In this document: positions 15,824-24,210 of the stretch, piece by piece
Layout: the number at the start of each line of letters is the position of its first letter
Numbering within the stretch: position 1 is the first letter of the stretch
NCBI GenBank assembly: GCA_944323585.1
Contig: CALUTA010000004.1
Span: 1 to 27,386 of the forward strand
Direction: 5' to 3'
DNA length: 27,386 nucleotides
Origin: Candidatus Gastranaerophilales bacterium
Lineage (GTDB): Bacteria > Cyanobacteriota > Vampirovibrionia > Gastranaerophilales > Gastranaerophilaceae
Made by a program: the position numbers and the translations under genes
Notes under the pieces: generated by a model
The model's database searches: none
Seen by the model: only the letters and a program-made list of their open reading frames with translations
What the model was told of the DNA's origin: nothing

Positions 15824-17097
15824 AAATCTTTAAATACTTCCGAATTATTTATAAAATTAAAATCTAAAGAATGATTAGTCTTCTTTTTATCCTTATTAAC
15901 ACTTTTTCTGAGAAGATTGTTAAGCATAAAAGGTAGGCCGAACCCGAGAGTTGCCGATACCATCAACAAATTTAAAATATACAAAGCAACTCCGGCATTA
16001 CGGGTTTTGTTAAAAGTTTTCTCATCAAGCTTGGCAAGTTCGTTAAATTTTAGTTTTAAATCAGATAATCTATAAGGCTCATTAGTTTGCGGGTTTGTAA
16101 GTTTTGTTTTAAAAATTTTATCAGACAATTTTGAGAGTGTCTTTTTCAGAAACAAATCCCCGCCCCAGAAAACAAGCCCTATACTCGTTCCTCTGATAAG
16201 GCAATCTCTGTATTCATATTTGTCCCTGCTTGCAAGCTGATATGGAAAGTAGTCGCTTGTAAGCCACATAACTAGACCAGTAAGGCGGCTCATATATATT
16301 GCATCTTTATAGTCAAATTTATCTGCATTTTTATTAAACCATTTTAAGATTTTATTTTGCGTATTTGGAGCGAGCATTCCTTTTTTGATTAACGGAGGGA
16401 GCGTTAATGCCGGAAGGCATGCAAGCGCAAGAGTTGCAATCTGTCTGAGGTGTTTGGATTTATCGTGTTTTTGAGCGGATTTTTGCGTGAATTCTTCGTC
16501 TGCAAGTTTATAAGTTCCAGAATATCCTGAACGATTTGTTCTGTATTTGGTAAAGGCATTTCCAAGCCAGGGAATACTTGCGACCATAAGATTTGTCACA
16601 AGCAAATCCGCACAATGAATTTTTGTATGTGTGTCGATTAAAGATTTTCTTAATTTTTCCGGATTTTTAAAGTTGTTTACTGTTTCATTAAATTTATTTT
16701 CATCATTAAACAGTCTTTTTGCTGTTTTTGTAAGCCCCTCTTTGAAATATTCAGCATCTTTAGTTAAATATTTTTTTGAAATTTCTAAAATTTTTTGTTG
16801 TTGACCTGAAAAATTTTTTACTATGTTATTGGATTTTAAAAAATATTTATTCATCAAAGGAATCAGCAGAAACGGAGAAACAAAAGTAAAAAGGAAATAA
16901 AGGCCGGACTTAAAGACTCGTTCAAATGCCTCATCTTCGTTGTTAGCCATAATTGCCTGCGGAATTACAAAACCGCAGATATCAGTAATCCCTTTATTTA
17001 ACAGAATATTGGATTCAACCGCAGCACACACATTTAAGGCAGACCCTCTAAATTTCAATGCTTCGTTTTTTTTCCCTGATATGCTGTTTACAATCAT
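15793..17097 (-). CDS. Polytopic membrane protein, unknown family
   Basis: 434 aa. About six hydrophobic segments are visible: SGLYFLFTFVSPFLLIPLMN (~64-83), a segment ending VASIPWLGN (~175), LRQIATLALACLPALTLPPL (~217-237), a segment with RLTGLVMWLT (~275), IGLVFWGGDLFL (~310), and LYILNLLMVSATLGFGLPFM (~375-397). Between them are long Lys/Asn-rich soluble parts. The N-terminus MIVNSISGKKNEALKFRGSA resembles that of the protein at 14169-14627. I do not recognise a family and see no catalytic motif. A weak AAGG lies ~12 bases upstream of the ATG. The 3' end overlaps ccdA tail-to-tail. High Lys and Asn content suggests a lineage-specific gene. Confidence 0.8.
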   Translation of the reverse strand: MIVNSISGKKNEALKFRGSALNVCAAVESNILLNKGITDICGFVIPQAIMANNEDEAFERVFKSGLYFLFTFVSPFLLIPLMNKYFLKSNNIVKNFSGQQQKILEISKKYLTKDAEYFKEGLTKTAKRLFNDENKFNETVNNFKNPEKLRKSLIDTHTKIHCADLLVTNLMVASIPWLGNAFTKYRTNRSGYSGTYKLADEEFTQKSAQKHDKSKHLRQIATLALACLPALTLPPLIKKGMLAPNTQNKILKWFNKNADKFDYKDAIYMSRLTGLVMWLTSDYFPYQLASRDKYEYRDCLIRGTSIGLVFWGGDLFLKKTLSKLSDKIFKTKLTNPQTNEPYRLSDLKLKFNELAKLDEKTFNKTRNAGVALYILNLLMVSATLGFGLPFMLNNLLRKSVNKDKKKTNHSLDFNFINNSEVFKDFYTKNGRKIL

Positions 17098-17118
17098 TTT
17101 TGTTTTTAACCTTGAGCT

Positions 17119-17129
17119 ATTATATTATA
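17119..17129 (-). promoter_or_regulatory. Double -10 box upstream of the minus-strand membrane protein
   Basis: On the minus strand two overlapping TATAAT hexamers (17129-17124 and 17124-17119) lie 21-32 bases before the ATG at 17097. No convincing -35 was found at 16-18 bp. It would give a leader of about 15-20 bases. Confidence 0.35.
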
Positions 17130-17181
17130 AAAGATGTAAAAATATTTTTTGCTATTGAGGTAACATAATCGTTAAATACGG

Positions 17182-17210
17182 TTGTAAAAAAGCTCTGTAT
17201 ATCGTATAAT
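17182..17210 (+). promoter_or_regulatory. ribH promoter
   Basis: TTGTAA (17182-17187), 17-bp spacer, perfect TATAAT (17205-17210). The start point near 17217 leaves a leader of about 14 bases that is essentially the AAAGGAG ribosome site, so there is no room for an FMN riboswitch. Confidence 0.7.
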
Positions 17211-17230
17211 AACCTCAAAGGAGTATAATC

Positions 17231-17689
17231 ATGAAAACATATGAAGGTCAGTTAGTAGCAGGAAATGAAAAATTTTGTATAATTATATCAAGATTTAATG
17301 ATTTTATCGGATCAAAACTTCTGTCCGGCGCAATTGATGAACTCAAGCGCCACGGGGTTGCGGATGATAATATTGATATCGTGAAGGTTCCGGGAGCCTT
17401 TGAAATTCCGATAGCAGCCCAAAAATTTGCAAAGAGCGGAAACTACAATGCAATTATCACTCTCGGTGCAGTGATTAAAGGTTCAACCCCGCATTTTGAT
17501 TACGTAAGCGCAGAAGTTTCAAAAGGCGTTGCGCAGGTAAGCCTTCAAACAGGCATTCCTGTAATTTTTGGAGTTTTGACAACAGATAATATTGAACAAG
17601 CTATTGAAAGAGCCGGCACAAAAGCCGGAAACAAAGGTTCTGACGCTGCAAAATCCGCAATCGAAATGGCAAATCTGATGAAATTATAA
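17231..17689 (+). CDS. ribH: 6,7-dimethyl-8-ribityllumazine synthase
   Basis: 152 aa, normal length. It condenses 5-amino-6-ribitylamino-uracil with 3,4-dihydroxy-2-butanone 4-phosphate in the penultimate step of riboflavin synthesis. Diagnostic segments: ISRFNDFIG (Phe22 stacks on the pyrimidine), VPGAFEIP (53-60), LGAVIKGSTPHFDYV with catalytic His88, and GVLTTDNIEQAIERAG. AAAGGAG lies 7 bases before the ATG and a strong promoter is directly upstream. No other rib gene is next to it, so the pathway is dispersed in this genome. Downstream, 118 bases without a visible terminator separate it from murQ. Confidence 0.97.
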   Translation: MKTYEGQLVAGNEKFCIIISRFNDFIGSKLLSGAIDELKRHGVADDNIDIVKVPGAFEIPIAAQKFAKSGNYNAIITLGAVIKGSTPHFDYVSAEVSKGVAQVSLQTGIPVIFGVLTTDNIEQAIERAGTKAGNKGSDAAKSAIEMANLMKL

Positions 17690-17807
17690 AAACAGAATTG
17701 TTTAATACATCTAAAGTTGTTGCACAGTCCAAGTAAGTGCAGAAAACTGAATAAATGGCCCGACAAAAATGTTAATTTAGTGTTTACATGATAAAAGGAG
17801 GTATCGC

Positions 17808-18704
17808 ATGAGTGACATTATTACGGAATTCAGGAATGAAAACACGAAGGATATAGATATTCTTCCAACCATAGAGATTGTCAAAAAAATGAATGATGAA
17901 GACAAACTTGTTGCTCTTGCGGTAGAGGACGAAGCTGAACACATTGCAGAAGGTATTGATTTAATAGCAAAACAGTTTTTGAAAGGCGGAAAGCTATATT
18001 ACTTCGGTGCCGGAACCTCAGGCAGACTCGGAATTCTTGATGCTTCCGAATGCCCTCCGACATTTAGTGTTCCAAAAGATATGGTAACGGGATTCATTGC
18101 TGGCGGCGACAAGGCTATCCGGCATTCAATAGAGGGTGCTGAGGACAATCCTGATTTGGGTTATGAAGATGCTGCAATTTTGAATCAGGATGATGTTGCG
18201 GTTGTAATTTCAGCAAGCGGAAATCCAAAATATCTTTTAGGGGTTTTGAAACGGGCAGATGAAGTCGGCTGCAAGACAATAGGTATTACCTGCAATCCGA
18301 AAGGCAGAATTGCGGAAGAAGCTGGACTTGTGATTTGCGCAGAGGTCGGCCCTGAAGTTATTGCAGGTTCAAGCCGTTTGAAAGCAGGCACTGCGCAAAA
18401 AATGATATTGAACATGCTTTCAACAGGTGCTATGATTAAAATAGGCAAAACTTACGAAAACTTCATGATTGACCTTCAGGCAGTCAATGAAAAACTCAAA
18501 GATCGTGCGATAAGAATTGTTGCACAAATTGCCGGAGTTTCTCACAGTGAAGCGCTTGCCGCATTGTTAAAATGCGACTGGGAAATTAAAACCGCAATTG
18601 TAACGCTTGAATTAAATTTTGATATAGAACAGGCCAGAGCGGAATTAAAAAAACACCGCGGAGTTTTGCGAAAACTTTTAAACGCAAAAACAACGATAGT
18701 ATAA
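17808..18704 (+). CDS. murQ: N-acetylmuramic acid 6-phosphate etherase
   Basis: 298 aa. It cleaves the lactyl ether of MurNAc-6-phosphate to give GlcNAc-6-phosphate and D-lactate in peptidoglycan recycling. A SIS fold is evident: YFGAGTSGRLGILDASECPP with Glu81, HSIEGAEDN with Glu112 (E. coli Glu83 and Glu114, the catalytic acids), VVISASGNPKYLLG and the helix KAGTAQKMILNMLSTGAMI. The C-terminal part has the usual small helical domain. A near-perfect AAAGGAGGT precedes the ATG. gpsA follows after 30 bp and ricT after that, so murQ probably heads a three-gene transcript. No PTS transporter (murP) or anhydro-MurNAc kinase (anmK) is adjacent, so the source of MurNAc-6P is not shown. Confidence 0.96.
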   Translation: MSDIITEFRNENTKDIDILPTIEIVKKMNDEDKLVALAVEDEAEHIAEGIDLIAKQFLKGGKLYYFGAGTSGRLGILDASECPPTFSVPKDMVTGFIAGGDKAIRHSIEGAEDNPDLGYEDAAILNQDDVAVVISASGNPKYLLGVLKRADEVGCKTIGITCNPKGRIAEEAGLVICAEVGPEVIAGSSRLKAGTAQKMILNMLSTGAMIKIGKTYENFMIDLQAVNEKLKDRAIRIVAQIAGVSHSEALAALLKCDWEIKTAIVTLELNFDIEQARAELKKHRGVLRKLLNAKTTIV

Positions 18705-18734
18705 ATAATCGGACAGAAAAGAGGATAAAATTTT

Positions 18735-19736
18735 ATGAAATTGACAGTAATCGGTGCAGGATGTTGGGGGCTTACGCTTGCATGGCTTTTGACGGATAAC
18801 TTCGACAGGGTTACAATCTGGGGGCGTGAGCAGGATTTGTCCGAAGATTTAATCAAAAATAAACACGCTTCAAAACCTCTGGAAGTACAATTAAAAGATA
18901 AAGTTGAAATAACATCAAATCTTTCAGAAGCAATCAAGGATGCCGATATAATTTTGAACGTTGTTGCAACTTCCGGTACACGTGATGTTTGTGAAAAACT
19001 TAAAAAAGCAGGAATAAAATCCGAACAGATTCTGGTTAATGCATCAAAAGGGATAGAGCTTCCTTCATTGATGAGAATGTCAGAGGTAATAAAGGATGTT
19101 CTGCCTGATCAAAAACTTGCAATTTTATCAGGGCCTACTCTTGCAAAAGAGGTTCTTGCGGGGCTTCCGACAGCAGCATCAGTAGCTTGCGAGGATATTC
19201 AAGTTGCTGAATTTGTTCAAAAAGCATGTACTGTTCCGTCAAAATTCCGTTTATATACAAACACTGATGTAATCGGAGTTGAACTTGGCGGAAGTTTGAA
19301 AAACGTAATCGCAATTGCTTCAGGTTTTGCCAAAACAATGGGGCTTGGCGACAACTGTACAGGCACGCTTTTGACCCGTGGAATGGCCGAAATCGTCAGA
19401 GTAAGCATTCAGCTCGGGGCAAATCCGTCAACCCTTTACGGGTTGTCAGGCATGGGGGATTTGATTGCAACCTGCTCAAGCCCGATGTCCAGAAACTATA
19501 CAGTCGGTTCAATGCTTGCAAAAGGCAAAAAAATTGATGATATTCTCTCAGAACTCGGCTCTGTAGCGGAAGGTGTCAAAACTTCAAAAGCAATATGCGA
19601 ACTTGCCAAAAAACTGGATATAGAAGTTCCGGTATCTTCGGCGATTTATGAGGCTGTTTATACTGATATAACTCCTCAGGCTTTACTGGAAAAATTGATG
19701 AACAGAAAACTTAAAGAAGAAGAAAGATACGTATAA
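18735..19736 (+). CDS. gpsA: Glycerol-3-phosphate dehydrogenase [NAD(P)+]
   Basis: 333 aa, normal length. It reduces dihydroxyacetone phosphate to sn-glycerol 3-phosphate for phospholipid synthesis in the cytoplasm. The dinucleotide fold starts at residue 4 with VIGAGCWG (glycines 7, 9, 12). NASKGIELP, LSGPTLAKEV, ELGGSLKNVIAIASG (Lys189, equivalent of catalytic E. coli Lys192) and LSGMGDLIATCSSPMSRN follow in order. GAGGAT lies 8 bases before the ATG. It follows murQ by 30 bp and the ricT start is 2 bp after its stop, so translation of the two is likely coupled. Confidence 0.97.
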   Translation: MKLTVIGAGCWGLTLAWLLTDNFDRVTIWGREQDLSEDLIKNKHASKPLEVQLKDKVEITSNLSEAIKDADIILNVVATSGTRDVCEKLKKAGIKSEQILVNASKGIELPSLMRMSEVIKDVLPDQKLAILSGPTLAKEVLAGLPTAASVACEDIQVAEFVQKACTVPSKFRLYTNTDVIGVELGGSLKNVIAIASGFAKTMGLGDNCTGTLLTRGMAEIVRVSIQLGANPSTLYGLSGMGDLIATCSSPMSRNYTVGSMLAKGKKIDDILSELGSVAEGVKTSKAICELAKKLDIEVPVSSAIYEAVYTDITPQALLEKLMNRKLKEEERYV

Positions 19737-19738
19737 AA

Positions 19739-20665
19739 ATGAAATTTGCTGTTAATTATATAAAAAATACTTTTTACCCTCTCAATGTGCCGGACAACAT
19801 TCATCTTGAAGACGGTCAAATGGTGCTAGTCAGAACAGATAAGGGCGAGGAAGCTCTGAAGGCAATCCTTGTAAATTCAAAGATTTCAGAATTGTGGGAA
19901 AAGAGTAAAAACAAACCTGAACCTTTGCCTTTTGTCAGAGTTTTGACCCAGCGGGATTTGCAGACATTAGAGGATATAAAAAAAGAAGAAGTAACAGCAT
20001 TTTTTAAGTGTCAGGCGCTTGTCCAGCAGCACAAACTTGTTATGAATCTTGTACAGTGCAGGATAACTTTTGACAGACGTAAAATAACTTTTTATTATAC
20101 GGCTCCGGAAAGGGTTGACTTCAGGGCATTGCTTAAAGATTTGACCCAAACTTTTACACGTGTCAGGATAGATTTAAGACATATCGGGGTCAGAGATGAA
20201 ACCTCAATTCTTGAAGGTGTCGGGCTTTGCGGGCGGCCCTTCTGTTGCTCAAGTTTTTTGAGAAAGTTTGCGACAATTAACGTAAAGTTAGCAAAAGATC
20301 AGGGGATGCCGATTGCACCGGGCAAAATTTCAGGCACCTGCGGAAGACTTTTGTGCTGTTTGACTTACGAATACTCAAACTACATAGATGCAGCAAAAGG
20401 CATGCCGCCGGTCGGATCTTCTGTTATGACACCGGAGGGACTCGGTAAAGTATGCTATCTTCAGTTCTTAAGCGGAAAAGTTGCAGTTAAAATGGAAGAC
20501 GGTAAAGTTAAAGAATTCCCGAAAGGCGATATCGAAATGGTTGACGCAGATGTCAATGTTGAGATTGAAGTTCCGGTAATGACAACATATTCGGATGAAT
20601 CAGATGCTGGAATTGATATCAGACAGCTTGAAGATGACAAGAACAGTTCGACCGGCAATGTGTAA
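19739..20665 (+). CDS. ricT: PSP1-domain protein, RicT (YaaT) family
   Basis: 308 aa. The PSP1 domain spans roughly residues 60-225. Two Cys clusters are intact: GLCGRPFCCSSF (Cys164, 169, 170) and GTCGRLLCCLTYE (Cys201, 206, 207); in B. subtilis RicT such residues bind an Fe-S cluster in the RicA-RicF-RicT complex, which affects RNase Y-dependent mRNA processing. The segment TFDRRKITFYYTAPERVDFR is typical. The C-terminal ~45 residues are acidic and probably disordered. No ricA/ricF is nearby, so the partner in this organism is unknown. The start lies 2 bp after gpsA with no good ribosome site, implying coupled translation. The gene symbol is by family, not by proven function. Confidence 0.88.
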   Translation: MKFAVNYIKNTFYPLNVPDNIHLEDGQMVLVRTDKGEEALKAILVNSKISELWEKSKNKPEPLPFVRVLTQRDLQTLEDIKKEEVTAFFKCQALVQQHKLVMNLVQCRITFDRRKITFYYTAPERVDFRALLKDLTQTFTRVRIDLRHIGVRDETSILEGVGLCGRPFCCSSFLRKFATINVKLAKDQGMPIAPGKISGTCGRLLCCLTYEYSNYIDAAKGMPPVGSSVMTPEGLGKVCYLQFLSGKVAVKMEDGKVKEFPKGDIEMVDADVNVEIEVPVMTTYSDESDAGIDIRQLEDDKNSSTGNV

Positions 20666-20692
20666 AACGGAGCAAATATTCTGTCTGCGTTA

Positions 20693-20782
20693 AAATCTGT
20701 TGACAAACTAAGAACAAAACAGATTTGTCATTCGGAGCCTATAATATAGGAATTTTTGTCAGGAGGCAAATCTTGACAAATC
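20693..20782. repeat. Overlapping inverted repeats after ricT
   Basis: AAATCTGTT (20693-20701) pairs with AACAGATTT (20718-20726), 9 bp with a 16-base loop. GATTTGTCA (20722-20730) also pairs with TGACAAATC (20774-20782), and CCTAT/ATAGG (20738-20750) lies inside that loop. The first two structures share bases and so exclude each other. No T-run follows, so termination is not assured. The spacer 20666-20973 contains no ORF. Confidence 0.5.
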
Positions 20783-20788
20783 AAGCGC

Positions 20789-20880
20789 GTCATTTTGAGC
20801 GAAGCGAAGAATACACTTGAATTTTCAGAATCTCCTTCGGCTAAAGCCTCATTATGACACGTTTAATTAGCTGCCGGATT
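20789..20880. repeat. Dispersed GTCATTnTGAG-type intergenic repeat, degenerate copy
   Basis: GTCATTTTGAG (20789-20799) opposes CTCATTATGAC (20848-20858), 9 of 11 positions matching as an inverted repeat, around GCGAAGCGAAGAAT and CTCCTTCGGCTAAAGCC. The 13 bases GAGCGAAGCGAAG (20797-20809) occur identically at 24220-24232, and GCCGGATT (20873-20880) is the complement of AATCCGGC at 24234-24241. It has the same layout as the element at 11397-11451. Confidence 0.55.
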
Positions 20881-20946
20881 ACTTTCGCCTTTACAGGTTC
20901 GCAATAACAAATTTATTCTATTTGTTTGTGTCGTTGAATAATTACG

Positions 20947-20980
20947 AAAAAAAAAGATAAATAAAAGTATTGTTTATTTA
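20947..20980 (-). terminator. Weak intrinsic terminator of the minus-strand gene
   Basis: On the minus strand an all-AT 8-bp stem (TAAATAAA, 20980-20973, with TTTATTTA, 20965-20958) overlaps the stop codon and is followed by a run of nine T (20955-20947). The stem is weak but the U-run is long. Confidence 0.5.
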
Positions 20981-21573
20981 ACCGCTTTAAAAAATTCGTC
21001 TGAAATCAATTGGGAATAACGCTTCTTTTCATTGGCTGCAACAAGAAGTCTTTGTTCTCCGTCCTTATTTTCTACGACAGAAATAATTCCGGCAATATCG
21101 CCTATAGGAATTTTTTTAGCTTTTGCTTCAAATTTGACATAAGGTGCTTCTTTTCCGAAGGAATTTAAAGTGCCGTGTTTTGTTACTTTAAATTCTTCGA
21201 CCTGAAATGCTTGATATTTAACTTTTTTTGTAAGTCCGATTAGTTTCTCTTCTATTTTGTCTGATTTAATGTCATCCTGAGTTAAAATAGGTTTGTTGTT
21301 TGTATCAATAACGAGAAGCTTTTGTCCGGAAGCTTTGTGTTCTGCCACTACTCCATTGTAGCCGAGCATTCCTGCAGCTCTTTCAAGTTCAAATTCGTCG
21401 TTAATTTTTGAAAAATCGCCGACTTTTTCGGCTCTTTTTACAAGTTCATCTTTGGGCGGATTAAGAAAATTATCAATAATATCGCCGGCTATTCTATCCC
21501 CGCCGAGCGACATAAATCCGACAAATGCAAGTGCCAATAAAATTGCCATGCAAATATTTTTTAAGCAGCCCAT
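20974..21573 (-). CDS. Exported or membrane-anchored protein, unknown
   Basis: 199 aa. The N-terminus MGCLKNICMAILLALAFVGF has one hydrophobic helix (about 7-24) that could be an uncleaved anchor or a signal peptide. The rest is a soluble, Lys/Glu-rich domain with alternating beta-like segments: LLVIDTNNKPILTQDD, YVKFEAKAKKIPIGDIAGI, ISVVENKDGEQRLLVAANEK. Cys3 is not in a lipobox. AGGAAAAAG lies 7 bases before the ATG. No family recognised. It is transcribed divergently from mutS through a shared palindromic promoter. The longer open frame of mutS overlaps its 5' end, but that extension is not thought to be translated. Confidence 0.75.
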   Translation of the reverse strand: MGCLKNICMAILLALAFVGFMSLGGDRIAGDIIDNFLNPPKDELVKRAEKVGDFSKINDEFELERAAGMLGYNGVVAEHKASGQKLLVIDTNNKPILTQDDIKSDKIEEKLIGLTKKVKYQAFQVEEFKVTKHGTLNSFGKEAPYVKFEAKAKKIPIGDIAGIISVVENKDGEQRLLVAANEKKRYSQLISDEFFKAVK

Positions 21574-21590
21574 ATCTTTTTCCTATTTCA

Positions 21591-21599
21591 TGCTATAAT
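21591..21599 (+). promoter_or_regulatory. mutS extended -10 promoter
   Basis: TGCTATAAT is a perfect extended -10 element. No good -35 is found at 16-18 bp (CATATC at 21571). The start point would be near 21606, only about 6 bases before the ATG, so the mutS message would be nearly leaderless. It forms the left half of the perfect palindrome CTATAAT-CTA-ATTATAG (21593-21609). Confidence 0.55.
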
Positions 21600-21602
21600 C
21601 TA

Positions 21603-21631
21603 ATTATAGCTATGTCAAAATCAGAAATCAA
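21603..21631 (-). promoter_or_regulatory. Promoter of the minus-strand unknown gene
   Basis: On the minus strand: TTGATT (21631-21626), 17-bp spacer, perfect TATAAT (21608-21603). The start point is near 21596, inside the mutS -10 box. The -35 lies within the first codons of mutS. Confidence 0.6.
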
Positions 21632-24188
21632 TCAAATAAATTCATGGGATGTAAAGATAGAAGACCTCACACCGGTTATGCAGCAATACATGCAAATGAA
21701 ACGACAAAATCCCGGTGCAGTGCTTTTATATCGTTTAGGAGATTTTTACGAAACCTTTTTTGAAGATGCGGTTTTGATGTCGAAAGAGTTGGAATTAACT
21801 CTTACAGGCAGAGATGCGGGGCCGGTTTACGGACGGATTCCTCTTGCAGGAATTCCTTATAAGGCGGTAAATAATTATCTGGAAAAATTGGTACAAAAAA
21901 ATATCAGGGTTGCATTGTGCGATCAGCTGGAAGATCCGAAATATGCAAAAGGTCTTGTTAAACGGGGTGTTACAAGAGTCATAACTTCCGGAACTCTGAC
22001 TGAAAGCGATTTTTTAAATCAAAATAAAAACAACTATATAGCAGCAATGTTCAAGGATGAAAAAGCCAATATGTATGGGTTTGCATACGCAGATATTTCA
22101 ACGGGAGAATTTAAAGTTACCCAGGCGCCTTTGGAACTTGTAATGTCAGAACTTGCAAGAATTTCTCCGTCAGAAATCGTGGCTCCCTCAATAAGAGGCG
22201 AAATTAAACCATTCCAGATTGTTCCTGAAGAAAAGGTTGATTTGCCGGAAGGAATTGTCAAAACTTATAATTGTACTAAAATCCCTCCGAATGTTTTTGA
22301 CTTTTCCATGACGGATAACAATCTTAAAGCTGTATTTACACCGGCGGCTCTTGCAGCATTCGGGTATGACAAGTACAAAATCGGTTTTAGAGCCGCAGGT
22401 GCTCTGATTGCTTATGTCTGGGAAAATATGAAAGACAATGTTCCGAAAATTGAACGAATTGAAGCATATGAACTTTCTGAATTTATGATTTTGGACTCAA
22501 GCACCAGAAAGAACCTTGAACTGGTTGAAACATTGCGTGAAAAAAATAAATACGGCTCATTACTTTGGGCTATTGACCAAACCAAAACCAACATGGGTGC
22601 CAGACTTCTAAGAAACTGGATTTGCCAGCCTCTGAAGCAGGTTCCTGATATTTTAAAAAGACAGGATGCCGTAAGCGAAATGGTTGAAAAATCCGCAGTC
22701 AGAGTTGAACTTATAGAAACTCTGGAAAAAATTTACGATATCCAAAGGCTAGCGACAAGATTAAGCAATAATTCCGCAAATCCGAAAGACTTTTTAAGCT
22801 TAAAAGTTTCATTAAATATGCTTCCGGACTTGATAGAAGCTGCAAATCCGCTTGAAAATAATCCGTTTAAAAATATTATTCAATATCAGGAGGATATAAA
22901 AGAGTTTTCGTCTTTGATAGAAAAAACAATAAGAGAAGATGCCTCAATGATAATAAAAGAAGGCGGAATTATCAAAGAAGGAGTTTCCGGAGAGCTTGAT
23001 TATTACAGAGATCTTCTGACAAACGGAGAACAGTGGCTTATTGACTTTGAAGAACGGGAAAAAGAAGCAACCGGAATTAAAAACTTAAAAGTTGGATATA
23101 ACAAAGTTTTCGGATATTTTATAGAGGTTACGAATTCAAACAGAAATCTGGTTCCGTCTTCTTATATCCGTAAACAGACTCTGACAGGAGCAGAGAGATT
23201 TATTACAGAAGAACTTAAAAAACATGAAGATGATGTTTTGTCAGCGAGGTTTAAAGCAACCGAGCTTGAATATAAGATGTTTACGGACTTTAGAGAATAC
23301 TCAAAAGAGTTTGTGACAAGAATACGTGAGATTGCGGATTGTGTTGCAGAAGCTGATGTCCTGACTTCATTGGCGCAGACTGCTGTTGAAAATAATTACT
23401 GCAAACCTGAAATTGATGATTCGGGCGATTTTATAGTTAAGAACGGCAGACATCCGGTGCTCGAAAAAATTCTTCCGCTTGGAGAATATGTTGCAAATGA
23501 TCTTGAACTTCAGAGTGATTCTCATGACAAAACTCAGTTTATGATTTTGACAGGGCCGAATATGGCGGGTAAATCAACATATATGAGGCAGAATGCGCTT
23601 ATTGCATTATTAGCGCAAATCGGCTCATGGGTTCCGGCAGATTATCTGAAACTCGGAGTTATTGATAAAATCTTTACCCGTGTCGGGGCGTCTGACGATT
23701 TGACGCTCGGGCAGTCAACTTTTATGGTTGAAATGATTGAAACCGCTTATATACTTAATTCAGCAACGGATAAGAGCTTTATTCTCCTTGATGAAATAGG
23801 CCGCGGCACAAGTACTTATGACGGTGTTGCTATTGCCTGGTCGGTTGCGGAATTTATTGCTACAAAAATTAAAGCAAGATGCATTTTTGCAACCCACTAT
23901 CATGAATTGAACGTCATGACAAACACGTATCCGCAAATCAAAAACTACAGAATTACTGTCGCTGAGGCTGACGGAGAAATTGAATTTTTACGTAAAATTG
24001 TTCAGGGTGGTGCCAGCAAGAGTTACGGTATTCAGGTCGCAAAGATGGCAGGGCTTCCGTCTTCGGTCATCAAGCGTTCTCAGGATTTGATGAATAAAAT
24101 GCAGAAGGATTTTTCAAACAACCTTTCTACCCGCAAAAAATCCGATAACAAAGAGCTTGTTGTTCCGCAGTTGAACTTGTTTAATTAA
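21612..24188 (+). CDS. mutS: DNA mismatch repair protein MutS
   Basis: 858 aa, normal length (E. coli 853). The open frame extends to 21525, but family alignment and the promoter at 21594 favour ATG 21612; there is no ribosome site upstream. The mismatch-reading motif Phe45-Tyr-Glu47 is in LYRLGDFYETFFEDA. The connector, core and clamp domains follow. The ATPase has Walker A GPNMAGKST (648-656) and Walker B ILLDEIGRGTST (Asp727-Glu728), with YATHY-type FATHYHEL after it. The last residues, PQLNLFN, form a QLxLF beta-clamp binding motif right at the C-terminus. As a MutS1-type protein it binds mismatches and recruits MutL; mutL is not in the window. Divergent from the unknown gene at 20974-21573, and followed by a 447-bp hairpin-rich spacer. 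Confidence 0.97.
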   Translation: MSKSEINQINSWDVKIEDLTPVMQQYMQMKRQNPGAVLLYRLGDFYETFFEDAVLMSKELELTLTGRDAGPVYGRIPLAGIPYKAVNNYLEKLVQKNIRVALCDQLEDPKYAKGLVKRGVTRVITSGTLTESDFLNQNKNNYIAAMFKDEKANMYGFAYADISTGEFKVTQAPLELVMSELARISPSEIVAPSIRGEIKPFQIVPEEKVDLPEGIVKTYNCTKIPPNVFDFSMTDNNLKAVFTPAALAAFGYDKYKIGFRAAGALIAYVWENMKDNVPKIERIEAYELSEFMILDSSTRKNLELVETLREKNKYGSLLWAIDQTKTNMGARLLRNWICQPLKQVPDILKRQDAVSEMVEKSAVRVELIETLEKIYDIQRLATRLSNNSANPKDFLSLKVSLNMLPDLIEAANPLENNPFKNIIQYQEDIKEFSSLIEKTIREDASMIIKEGGIIKEGVSGELDYYRDLLTNGEQWLIDFEEREKEATGIKNLKVGYNKVFGYFIEVTNSNRNLVPSSYIRKQTLTGAERFITEELKKHEDDVLSARFKATELEYKMFTDFREYSKEFVTRIREIADCVAEADVLTSLAQTAVENNYCKPEIDDSGDFIVKNGRHPVLEKILPLGEYVANDLELQSDSHDKTQFMILTGPNMAGKSTYMRQNALIALLAQIGSWVPADYLKLGVIDKIFTRVGASDDLTLGQSTFMVEMIETAYILNSATDKSFILLDEIGRGTSTYDGVAIAWSVAEFIATKIKARCIFATHYHELNVMTNTYPQIKNYRITVAEADGEIEFLRKIVQGGASKSYGIQVAKMAGLPSSVIKRSQDLMNKMQKDFSNNLSTRKKSDNKELVVPQLNLFN

Positions 24189-24210
24189 TATTCGTAAAAT
24201 AGAATAGATT

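Noticed and set aside
17098..17230. FMN riboswitch before ribH
   Set aside because: The promoter leaves a leader of about 14 bases, and no conserved RFN-type segments are seen.
21525..21611. 29-residue N-terminal extension of MutS
   Set aside because: It overlaps the divergent gene and its promoter, does not look like MutS, and the -10 box at 21594 lies within it.
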